Assembly: GCA_016712505.1 (NCBI GenBank)
Contig: JADJQY010000001.1
Location: forward strand, 496,001-560,000
DNA: 64,000 nucleotides
Source: Candidatus Eiseniibacteriota bacterium
GTDB taxonomy: Bacteria > Eisenbacteria > RBG-16-71-46 > CAIMUX01
Reading direction: 5' to 3'
Below, piece by piece: positions 1 through 7,278 of this stretch (position 1 is the first letter of the stretch; each line of letters begins with the position of its first letter). The notes under the pieces were generated by a model. It was not told the DNA's origin and did not search any database. It saw nothing but the letters and a program-made list of their open reading frames with translations. The translations under genes and the position numbers were made by a program.

Positions 1-185
1 TTGGCGTGCTGGAGAACGCCGGCGGTCAGGCTGGCGTCGTACTCGATGGTCGTGACCAAGCTGGGCACGCTGACGTCCGGATCCTGCATCAGGCGCACTG
101 CGCGCATGGCCGCTGCGGGCAGCGCCGGGACGGTTCCGAGCCTGGAGAGGATCTCCTCACGCCGCTTCCTCGGATCCACGCTCAC
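1..185 (-). CDS. HDOD-domain protein, N-terminal part (cut by window edge)
   Basis: Only about the first 62 residues are present. They read as an HDOD start: a short basic helix, then LPALPAAAMRAVRLMQDPD and a segment ending SLTAGVLQHAN. This is the usual first helix pair and the conserved DPD and tail Asn of HDOD proteins, which act in signalling and often sit beside chemotaxis or two-component genes. The start is GTG at 185, which overlaps the cheB stop as GTGA, so translation is probably coupled to cheB and the gene is the last visible member of the chemotaxis operon. Whether a GGDEF, EAL or other output domain follows cannot be seen. Confidence 0.75.
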   Translation of the reverse strand, partial: MSVDPRKRREEILSRLGTVPALPAAAMRAVRLMQDPDVSVPSLVTTIEYDASLTAGVLQHA

Positions 186-1243
186 GCCGCCTCCCGCTGA
201 GGCGCTTCGCCGCCTCGCTGTGCCAGGTCGAGCATCGTCTGGGCGATGCGGGAGAGCGGGACGACGTGCGATGCTCCACCCCGGGCGATCGCCTCCTTGG
301 GCATGCCGAAGACGATGCAGCTCTGCTCGTCCTGGGCGATGGTCTCCGCCCCGGCCTGTCGCATCTCGACCAGACCGGTCGCACCGTCGTCCCCCATGCC
401 GGTCAAGATCACCCCTACCGCATTGCGTCCCGCGAACCGGGCAGTGGACTTGAAGAGAACATCGACGGATGGGCGGTGGCGATTGACCAGCGGGCCCTCC
501 TTCACCTGTACCATGTACATCGCACCGGAGCGGCGGAGGAGCATGTGGTAGTTGCCCGGGGCGATCAGCGCCAAGCCGGTTCGGAGCTGATCCCCGTCGC
601 GCGCCTCGCGCACCTCGACGGCGCAGAGCTTGTTCAGGCGCTCAGCGAACATCGCAGTGAACTTCTCCGGCATGTGCTGCGTGATCACCATCCCCGGAGC
701 GTTGGACGGGAGGGTCCGCAGGATCTCCTCCAGGGCTTGAGTGCCACCCGTCGATGCGCCTATGGCAATGATCTGATGAGTGGTGCGGGTGAGCGACAGA
801 CGGGTGGTCGGAGCGGCGTTGGTCTGGAGTCGTGCCTGAAGCGCGCGCACGTCCGCCCGGGCCGCCGCCTTGATCTTGTCTCCCAGTTGCACCGCGATGT
901 CCCCGACCGAGTAGCTGGTACCCGGCTTGCACATCACGTCGACCGCACCGGCCTGAAGCGCCTCCATGGCCAGCTCTCCGCCCTCGGCCGAGAGGGAGGA
1001 GACGATGATCGTGGGAATGGGATGGTGCTTCATCAGCTTGCGTAGGAAGGTGATGCCGTCCATGCGTGGCATCTCGATGTCCAGGGTGATGACGTCGGGC
1101 TCCAGGGCGACCACCATGTCGCGGGCCACGTAGGGATCCGGAGCCACACCAACCACTTCGATGGCGCCGTCTTTGCTCAGCTCGCGCTTCAGGGTGGAGC
1201 GTACCAGGGCCGAGTCGTCGACGATCAGGACGCGGATGCTCAT
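182..1243 (-). CDS. cheB: CheB, receptor methylesterase/deamidase response regulator
   Basis: This 353-residue protein has an N-terminal receiver (residues 1-120, VDD near residue 8, phospho-acceptor D55 in TLDIEMPRMDG) and a C-terminal methylesterase domain. The serine-nucleophile motif is IGASTGGTQAL, a histidine lies in ITQHMPEKF, and the acidic residue in LTGMGDDGATG completes the expected Ser-His-Asp triad. The enzyme removes methyl groups from chemoreceptors and works against CheR. The ATG at 1243 overlaps the upstream gene's TGA as ATGA, and it was chosen over a longer frame because VLIVDD then sits at the normal distance from the start. Its stop overlaps the following HDOD gene. Confidence is high. 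Confidence 0.95.
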   Translation of the reverse strand: MSIRVLIVDDSALVRSTLKRELSKDGAIEVVGVAPDPYVARDMVVALEPDVITLDIEMPRMDGITFLRKLMKHHPIPTIIVSSLSAEGGELAMEALQAGAVDVMCKPGTSYSVGDIAVQLGDKIKAAARADVRALQARLQTNAAPTTRLSLTRTTHQIIAIGASTGGTQALEEILRTLPSNAPGMVITQHMPEKFTAMFAERLNKLCAVEVREARDGDQLRTGLALIAPGNYHMLLRRSGAMYMVQVKEGPLVNRHRPSVDVLFKSTARFAGRNAVGVILTGMGDDGATGLVEMRQAGAETIAQDEQSCIVFGMPKEAIARGGASHVVPLSRIAQTMLDLAQRGGEAPQREAA

Positions 1244-1710
1244 CCTTGGGTTCCTTTCCAGATGAACCGCAGAACCAACGGGAGGTCGTCCACGACGAAG
1301 GAAAAGCTCCCCTCCTCGTCCCGAAGGGCCACAAAGTCGCGGGCGGTGCACTCCTTGATCGTCGGGGCGCCCAGGTCGAAGACCGGTCCGTCTCCGGCCA
1401 GCTCGCTCAGGAGATGACCGCAGGCCACGTTCAACAATTCCTTGATCGCATCGTCGGAACGAGCCAACGCCACCTCGTCATCCGGATCGAGGCCGAGAAC
1501 GTTGGCCGCCAGGACCGGACTCAGCTCCCGGGGGCCGATCACCGTGAGCGCGCCCTCGCTTGCTCCGCCGTAGCGAATCGAGGCTTCGAAACAGGCGCCC
1601 TGCGGCTCCGGTAGCTCGTCCTTGTCCGTCGCATCGCCGAACATGAAGGCGAGACGCTCGAGGACGTCGCAGATGGTGGCATTGATCTTCTCAGCTTCTT
1701 CGAGACGCAT
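1240..1710 (-). CDS. cheX: CheX/CheC-type CheY-P phosphatase-like protein
   Basis: This 156-residue protein contains one clear family signature, IKELLNVACGHLLSEL. It matches the E-x2-N helix that CheC/CheX phosphatases insert into CheY~P. The N-terminus (EAEKINATICDVLERLAFMF) also fits the family. The likely role is dephosphorylating one or both CheY proteins encoded in the operon, since no CheZ is visible. The start at 1710 has GGAGGAGCC immediately upstream, and the stop overlaps cheB by 4 nt. There is one E/N helix, so it resembles CheX more than two-site CheC. It could also be a CheC-like protein without phosphatase activity. Confidence 0.8.
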   Translation of the reverse strand: MRLEEAEKINATICDVLERLAFMFGDATDKDELPEPQGACFEASIRYGGASEGALTVIGPRELSPVLAANVLGLDPDDEVALARSDDAIKELLNVACGHLLSELAGDGPVFDLGAPTIKECTARDFVALRDEEGSFSFVVDDLPLVLRFIWKGTQG

Positions 1711-1729
1711 GGCTCCTCCGGGCGTGCAA

Positions 1730-2113
1730 TTACGCCTTGGTCGCAAGTACTTCCAGGGCGACCGCCTTGATCGACTCCGGGGTGAACGGCTTGCGCACGA
1801 ATCCGGAGATGCCCTTGTCCCGAAGTGCCTGGATGCGCGTGGCGCTTCCCTCGGTCGAGACGACCACCACCGGGATCGACTTCAGCAGGCCGTCTCGGGA
1901 CATGTTCTCCACCATCTCCACACCGCCCATGACCGGCATGTTGATGTCGGCAAAGACGAGATCGATGTTGGTGCTGCGGAGCACGTCCAGACCTTCCTGC
2001 CCGTTGCTGGCTCGGTGAAGGCTGGCCACGTCCAGTCCCGACATGTGAATGGTGCGTTCGAGGACATCGAGCACGGTCTGGGAGTCATCCACCATGAGAA
2101 TGTTCAGACTCAT
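1730..2113 (-). CDS. cheY: CheY-type single-domain response regulator (downstream copy)
   Basis: This is a 127-residue stand-alone receiver. Acidic residues VDD lie at 8-10, the phospho-acceptor is D56 in VFADINMPVMGG, a conserved Ser lies in VVVSTEG, and Lys lies in FVRKPFTPE. It should take phosphate from CheA. It is one of two CheY genes in the operon, and this copy lies between cheD and the CheX-type phosphatase. One copy may signal to the motor and the other act as a phosphate sink, but the sequence does not say which. Its ATG overlaps the cheD stop as ATGA. Confidence 0.92.
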   Translation of the reverse strand: MSLNILMVDDSQTVLDVLERTIHMSGLDVASLHRASNGQEGLDVLRSTNIDLVFADINMPVMGGVEMVENMSRDGLLKSIPVVVVSTEGSATRIQALRDKGISGFVRKPFTPESIKAVALEVLATKA

Positions 2114-2586
2114 AGGGCCACCTCTTTGCCGAGCGACTTGATGGTTGTCGTTCCGGTGGACATGTTCAGCGACATGGTGCGGGCGACGGTCCCCCCAACA
2201 TCCTCGGCGGTGATGAGCACCTCGTTCTTCCAGAGGATCTTTCGCAGGACCGCGTAGTTGCGCTCCCCGATCTTGAAGAAGCCCTTCTCGTCGAGCATGG
2301 CCGAGCCCCCGGCGACTTTGGCCACCAGGCGGCGGCGGTCCGCTCCAAGGTCGAGCACGGCCTGCAGAAGATCGGCTACCCCGGTGTCGGTGAACATGTG
2401 GGGCCGCGCGTCTGCCTTGGCCGGATCCATCTTCGAGAGAGGAAGCATGCAGTGGATCATTCCGCCGATGTTCTTCGCCGGGTCGTAGAGCGTGAGTCCG
2501 ATGCAGGACCCGAGCGAGTGCGTGATCAGCAGATCCTTCGTGTCGGTCGACACCTTGGCCTCGCCGATCCCGATGGTGTGAATCAA
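2110..2586 (-). CDS. cheD: CheD, chemoreceptor glutamine deamidase
   Basis: This is a 158-residue protein. The family's catalytic residues are visible: T22, C28 in THSLGSCIGL and H45 in GGMIHCMLP. CheD deamidates receptor glutamines and in many bacteria binds CheC-type phosphatases, so its place near the CheX-type gene fits. The only plausible start is TTG at 2586, with a GAGGAG ribosome-binding site about 7 nt upstream. No ATG or GTG in frame precedes the conserved IGIGEAKV segment. The stop overlaps the following cheY by 4 nt. Confidence 0.93.
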   Translation of the reverse strand: MIHTIGIGEAKVSTDTKDLLITHSLGSCIGLTLYDPAKNIGGMIHCMLPLSKMDPAKADARPHMFTDTGVADLLQAVLDLGADRRRLVAKVAGGSAMLDEKGFFKIGERNYAVLRKILWKNEVLITAEDVGGTVARTMSLNMSTGTTTIKSLGKEVAL

Positions 2587-2626
2587 GTTCTCACTCCTCG
2601 TAGCGGTGATCAGAGGACACCTCGGT

Positions 2627-3448
2627 TCAGGCTCGGACGTAGACTGCAGGCTCGACCAGCGAGAAGGGCAGGCCGAGGCCGGACAAGCTCTCGGCGTGTC
2701 CGATGATCAGGAACCCGCCCGGTCGCAGGAGCCGGTGCATGTCAGTGAGCAGCGCCTTCTTCACCTGGGGATCGAAGTAGATCATGACGTTGCGGCAAAA
2801 GATCACGTCGAACGGCCCCTTCATGGGGAAGGGCGGCGTGGAGAGATTCAGCCGGGTGAAGCTCACCATGCGTCGGAGCGGGTCCTTGACCCGGGCCATT
2901 CTCTGACCGTCCACCTCGACCGGTTCGAAGAAGCGGGAGCGAAGTTCGGATGGTACGGTCTTGAGCTTCTCGCGCTCGTAGACCGCCTCCTTGCAGGCGG
3001 AGAGAACCCGGGTGGAGATGTCGGTGGCCAGGATCTTGACATCGATCGGCGGGGCCGGCATCTGCTCGAGCAGGGTCATCGCAATGGTGTAAGGCTCTTC
3101 TCCGGAGGAGGAAGCCGCCGACCAGACCCGGTAGCGCTTCACCCCTGCCTTGGTCTGTCGATTGAAGTCCCGGGTCAGAAAGTGGAAGTGCTGCGGCTCC
3201 CGAAAGAAGCTCGTCACGTTGGTCGAGACGGCGTCGAGGAGCTCGATCAGTTCATCTCCATTGCCGTCAGCGAGAACGTACTCGAGATAGGACCGGTAGC
3301 CGTCCAGGCCGAGGGTTCGCATCCGGGACTGCAGCCTGCTGGTGAGGAGTGCCTTCTTTCCGTCACCCAGCGTGATCCCGCTGCGCTCGTAGATCAGATT
3401 GCGGAGCCGGTCAAACGTGCCGGCATCCATTTCCACCGCGGAGCTCAC
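2627..3448 (-). CDS. cheR: CheR, chemoreceptor methyltransferase
   Basis: This 273-residue protein carries an N-terminal helical CheR_N domain (about 1-75), then the SAM-dependent domain with VWSAASSSGEEPYTIAM and the late motif DVIFCRNVMIYFD. It methylates receptor glutamates and opposes CheB. A GTG at 3448 overlaps the preceding cheY stop as GTGA. An ATG six codons further in (3430) is the alternative start, but the overlap pattern seen elsewhere in this operon favours GTG. No TPR or receptor-tethering tail is present. Confidence 0.94.
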   Translation of the reverse strand: MSSAVEMDAGTFDRLRNLIYERSGITLGDGKKALLTSRLQSRMRTLGLDGYRSYLEYVLADGNGDELIELLDAVSTNVTSFFREPQHFHFLTRDFNRQTKAGVKRYRVWSAASSSGEEPYTIAMTLLEQMPAPPIDVKILATDISTRVLSACKEAVYEREKLKTVPSELRSRFFEPVEVDGQRMARVKDPLRRMVSFTRLNLSTPPFPMKGPFDVIFCRNVMIYFDPQVKKALLTDMHRLLRPGGFLIIGHAESLSGLGLPFSLVEPAVYVRA

Positions 3449-3813
3449 GCCGCCTTCTTCTCCAGCACCTGCTGGATGCGCTGGATGAGCTGCTCAGGCT
3501 GGAAAGGCTTGATCACATAGCTGGAAGCGCCGCACTTCAGAGCTTCCATCACTCGTGACTTCTCCGCCTCGGTGGTCACCATGATCACCGGCACGGTGCT
3601 GCCCTGCGCGCGCATCGTCTTGAGCGCATCGATGCCGGTCATCTTGGGCATGTTCCAGTCCATGAGAACGAGGTCATAAGATGCCTTTGATACGGCCGTC
3701 ACTGCCTCGTCTCCGTCTCCGACCTGGTCCACATCAGAGATCTGAATGCGTGAGAGCGCACCGATCATCACCTTGCGCATCATCGAAGAGTCGTCGACTA
3801 CCAGGACTTTCAT
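3445..3813 (-). CDS. cheY: CheY-type single-domain response regulator (upstream copy)
   Basis: This is a 122-residue receiver with VDDSSMMRK at its start, D52 in VLMDWNMPKMTG, Thr in MVTTEAEKS and Lys in YVIKPFQPE. It is closer to the classical motor-binding CheY pattern (MDWNMP) than the other copy. It lies directly after cheW and overlaps the cheR start by 4 nt. An AGGGAGA ribosome-binding site precedes the ATG. Confidence 0.94.
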   Translation of the reverse strand: MKVLVVDDSSMMRKVMIGALSRIQISDVDQVGDGDEAVTAVSKASYDLVLMDWNMPKMTGIDALKTMRAQGSTVPVIMVTTEAEKSRVMEALKCGASSYVIKPFQPEQLIQRIQQVLEKKAA

Positions 3814-3844
3814 GCTGTTCTCCCTGTTCCGAAGGTGCGATCGA

Positions 3845-4351
3845 TCAGGCGGCGTGTGCCGCGGCGCTTTCGACTTCCGCCAGGTCCTGATTCGACAGTG
3901 CGCGATCGATGTCGAGCAGGGTGAGCACCCGGTCGGCGACCTGACCCATGCCGAGGATGAACTCCGTGTTCACTCCGGTGCCGAAGCTCGGTGGCGGAGT
4001 GATCTGATCAGAGGCTAGGTGCGCAACCTCGGAAACCTCGTCCACGATGGTGCCCACCGTCATCACCTGCCCGTTCTGGTGCAGTTGCACGACGACGATG
4101 CAGGTGCGCTCGGTGTCGGGAGTTGCCGCCATGCCGAACTTGGAGCGGAGTTCGATCACCGGGATGACCTTGCCGCGAAGGTTAATCACGCCGCGGATGT
4201 ACTCCGGGGTGCGCGGGACCCGCGTCACGCTCATGATGCCGATGATCTCCTGTACCTTCAGGATCTCGAGGCCGTAGGTCTCGGAGCCGAGGGTAAAGGT
4301 GAGGTACTTCCCGCCGAGTCCGCTGCCCTTGCTATCGCCTGCACTGCTCAT
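3845..4351 (-). CDS. cheW: CheW, chemotaxis coupling protein
   Basis: This 168-residue SH3-fold coupling protein bridges receptors and CheA. Typical segments are KYLTFTLGSETYGLEILKVQ, YIRGVINLRGKVIPVIELR and the late LLDIDRAL. Two adjacent starts exist, GTG at 4354 and ATG at 4351. The ATG has the better spacing (7 nt) from the GGAGG site, so it is used here. It lies 65 nt after cheA and is the second gene of the operon. No chemoreceptor gene is seen in the window. Confidence 0.95.
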   Translation of the reverse strand: MSSAGDSKGSGLGGKYLTFTLGSETYGLEILKVQEIIGIMSVTRVPRTPEYIRGVINLRGKVIPVIELRSKFGMAATPDTERTCIVVVQLHQNGQVMTVGTIVDEVSEVAHLASDQITPPPSFGTGVNTEFILGMGQVADRVLTLLDIDRALSNQDLAEVESAAAHAA

Positions 4352-4416
4352 CACGTCTCCTCCGTCGGCCGCCCGTCGGCCCGCTGCGGATGGTCCTGGT
4401 TGTCGTCTCCGTCTGA

Positions 4417-6897
4417 CTAGGCCGCCAGCGGCACCTCTGCGTCGTGGGCCAGGCGTACCAGCCCTCCCACGTCGATGATCAGACCGACACGACCGTCGGC
4501 CATGATCGCGCTCCCCGAGATCCCGGGCATGCGGCCGAGCGCCTCACCCAGGTTCTTGATCACGATCTGTTGCTGACCGAGCAACTCGTCGACCAACAAG
4601 CAGATCGGTTTGCCGTCATCCTCGATCACTACGACCAGGCCGCGAAGCGGATCGGAGATCGCTTCGGGGACCTCGAAGGTGCGTCCAAGTCTGACCAGCG
4701 GAACCAAACCCTCGGCCAGATTGAGCAGCTCGCCGCGGTCGAAGACCGAAGAGACCTGCTCCGGCTTCGGGCGCAGGGAACGCACGACGGACAGGGTGGG
4801 GATGATGTAGCGCTCGTGGCCGACCCGCACCACCATCCCGTCGATGATGGCCAGGGTGAGCGGCAACTTGATGGTGAAGATGGTGCCTTTCCCCACTTCG
4901 GAACGGATTTCAACCTGGCCGCGAAGCTGATCGATCGACTTCTTCACCACATCCATGCCGACCCCGCGGCCCGAGACCTCGGTCAGCTTCTTGGCCGTGG
5001 AGAGCCCCGGGGCGAAGATCAGGTTGAAGATGTCGCGCTCCGAGAGGACGTCCCCATCCCTGACCAACCCTCGCTCTTTGCCCTTGGCCAGGATGGCGTC
5101 CTTGTCCATTCCCCGACCGTCGTCTTCGAGCTGGATGTAGATGTTCCCCCCCTTGTGGAAGGCGCGCAGTTCGACGCGCGCCGAGGAGGACTTTCCGAGA
5201 CGGGCGCGGTCGGCCGGGTCGGTCTCGATGCCGTGGTCGACCGCGTTGCGTACCATGTGGACCAGGGGGTCGCTGATTCCGTCGACCACGGTTTTGTCGA
5301 GTTCGGTCTCTTCCCCGGCGGTGACGAAGTCGACGTTCTTCCCGGTCTTGCGCGCGAGGTCGCGGACCAGGCGGGCCATTTTCTGAAAGGTCGAGCGCAG
5401 GGGGACCATGCGAAGTGAAGTCGCCATCTCCTGCAACTCACGGGTGATCTTGTCCAGTTGTCCCACTTGCCGGGCGAGGGAGAGGGAGTTCAAGGCCGCG
5501 ATCTCCGGTGACTGACTGACCATCGATTCCGCGATCACCAGTTCACCGATCATGTCGACCAGCCGGTCGAGGCGATCGGCGTCGACCTTCACCGTTTCCT
5601 TCACCTGGACCACGGCAGGTTGTGTTCCGGAGGCCTTGGGTGTGTGCAAAACTGGATCGGCGGCCGGACCGCTGCGCCGCGAGGGTGCAGCCTCCACCGT
5701 TTCTCCCGCGGCCGCTTGACGCAGCCGCCGGATGAGTGAGTCGTGATTCGGCTCCCGGCGCGGCACCGCCCCGTTTGCGAGGTAGGTCCGGAGTGAACCC
5801 ACCATCCGCTTGAGCGTGTCGACCGTTTCGAAGGTGACATCCATCGAGGGACCGGAGAGTTGGAGCTGACCCTTGCGCGTCTTGTCCAGCAGGTTCTCTG
5901 CCTCGTGCGCGATGGCTCCGATGTCCTTCGCCCCGATCATCCCCGCCCCGCCCTTGAGGGTGTGGAACGCGCGGAAGACGGCGTTCACCGCGTCAGCCGA
6001 TCCTGGATTGGACTCCAGGGTGAGGAGGTGATGGTCGGAGGCATCCAGGTGCTCCGAAGCTTCGCTGCAGAAGTCGGGCGCGAGCGAATCGTCGATGGTG
6101 AACGGCTCGGATCCCGCAGCGGCGGGTTCCACATCGCCGTGCGCCTCGTCCATGCTATCTGCAGTGGAGAGGAGCCCGAGGGAGGCGCTACCGGTTCCCG
6201 CCGATCCCGCGTTCAGACGTGAGACCAAGGGACCGGCCGTTCCCGGCGACTCCCCGCGTCCCCCGTACGCTTCGAGCTTCCGGCTGAGCCAGTCCTTGAC
6301 CTCGAGCAGCAGATCGACCGCGGAGCTGGCGGGCACGCTTCCCAGGTAGTCTTCCGCGGCATGGCAGACCTGCTCGATCTCTTCCAGTCCAAGGAGCGCG
6401 GCCTCGCCCTTGAGGGTGTGGAGCAAGCGCGGGAGGTCCCCTCCGGCGTCGTCTCCGTGCTCCAGCGACATGACCCACTCTTCCAGCTGCTCCATGACCG
6501 AGCCCTGACGGGCAAGGAAGTCGGTCAGGATCTTCTCGTCGACGTTCGACGGAAGTTCGATGGCTGGAGCCGGGCTTGCGGACGGATGATCCGGGGCCGG
6601 GGCGGTGGGGGCCGGGGGATTGGAGATGATCTGCTGCAGGTGGGTTACCGCCTTGACCACCTGGTCGAAGTTCGCCTGCGGAGTCTTGCTCTCCTCGAGG
6701 ACGATCGCCTCGATCAGAGTTGCTGCATGTCGGGCCACGTCGATGGCCTTCGGGTCCAGCCTGCTATCGATCGCACACTCAACCAGTTCCTCGAACTGAG
6801 TGTGGAGCTTGGCCAGGCCGGCGAAGTCGGCGATGTCCGCCAGGACGAGCGCTTCGGAGATCTTCTCGAGACGGCCGTGCACCGAAAGACCGGTCAT
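4417..6897 (-). CDS. cheA: CheA, chemotaxis histidine kinase with two HPt domains
   Basis: This is an 826-residue kinase. After a helical N-terminal segment (1-95) come two histidine phosphotransfer domains, with H160 in LLHTLKGEAALLG and H312 in FHTLKGGAGMIG. Each is followed by a Pro/Ala/Ser-rich linker. Then come the dimerisation helices (KVDADRLDRLVDMIGELVIA), the ATPase domain (HMVRNAVDHGIE, DDGRGMD, GRGVGMDVV) and a C-terminal CheW-like regulatory domain. Two HPt domains and two CheY genes suggest branched phosphotransfer. ATG 6897 follows GGAGGGAG. The open frame extends far upstream in the same phase, but that part lacks domains and overlaps the divergent gene's leader. The gene is the first of the operon. 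Confidence 0.95.
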   Translation of the reverse strand: MTGLSVHGRLEKISEALVLADIADFAGLAKLHTQFEELVECAIDSRLDPKAIDVARHAATLIEAIVLEESKTPQANFDQVVKAVTHLQQIISNPPAPTAPAPDHPSASPAPAIELPSNVDEKILTDFLARQGSVMEQLEEWVMSLEHGDDAGGDLPRLLHTLKGEAALLGLEEIEQVCHAAEDYLGSVPASSAVDLLLEVKDWLSRKLEAYGGRGESPGTAGPLVSRLNAGSAGTGSASLGLLSTADSMDEAHGDVEPAAAGSEPFTIDDSLAPDFCSEASEHLDASDHHLLTLESNPGSADAVNAVFRAFHTLKGGAGMIGAKDIGAIAHEAENLLDKTRKGQLQLSGPSMDVTFETVDTLKRMVGSLRTYLANGAVPRREPNHDSLIRRLRQAAAGETVEAAPSRRSGPAADPVLHTPKASGTQPAVVQVKETVKVDADRLDRLVDMIGELVIAESMVSQSPEIAALNSLSLARQVGQLDKITRELQEMATSLRMVPLRSTFQKMARLVRDLARKTGKNVDFVTAGEETELDKTVVDGISDPLVHMVRNAVDHGIETDPADRARLGKSSSARVELRAFHKGGNIYIQLEDDGRGMDKDAILAKGKERGLVRDGDVLSERDIFNLIFAPGLSTAKKLTEVSGRGVGMDVVKKSIDQLRGQVEIRSEVGKGTIFTIKLPLTLAIIDGMVVRVGHERYIIPTLSVVRSLRPKPEQVSSVFDRGELLNLAEGLVPLVRLGRTFEVPEAISDPLRGLVVVIEDDGKPICLLVDELLGQQQIVIKNLGEALGRMPGISGSAIMADGRVGLIIDVGGLVRLAHDAEVPLAA

Positions 6898-7278
6898 TGT
6901 TGAACTCCCTCCAGGAGGTCGGTCGGGCCCGCGTGAACCCCCTCGCGCGTTCGGGGTGGACAACCACGGGCCGGGCAATAGAGGGGATCGTCGGGCCCGG
7001 AGGGGTTCTTTAGTCCCTGAGACGACGTCGGATGGGATGACCCGGCATCCGGGCCGACCGCCCCTGGGTGGGGCGGCAAGAACTCCCCATCTGGGCGCTG
7101 GCGCTCGGCCCGGCCCATTTGCTACATTCCCCGAATGTTGTCTGCCCCATGACCAGGGGAGGAAGACCGGCGGGGCGGCCCCGCCGGCGCCATGAGCCCG
7201 TCTCCCCGGTGCCCAACTTCGACCGCAGTCGGTCAAAGCGCCAATCGCCGGCGAGCGAGCTCCATCCAGCGAGGGAAC
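6898..7278. promoter_or_regulatory. Divergent intergenic region between cheA and the GreA-type gene
   Basis: These 381 nt separate two divergently transcribed genes and must carry both promoters. I see no convincing -35/-10 pair. The clearest element is a perfect inverted repeat, ACATTC-CCC-GAATGT, at 7124-7138. It lies about 140 nt upstream of the plus-strand start and could be an operator. The ribosome-binding sites lie at the two ends (GGAGGGAG for cheA, GAGGGA for the plus gene). Confidence 0.4.
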
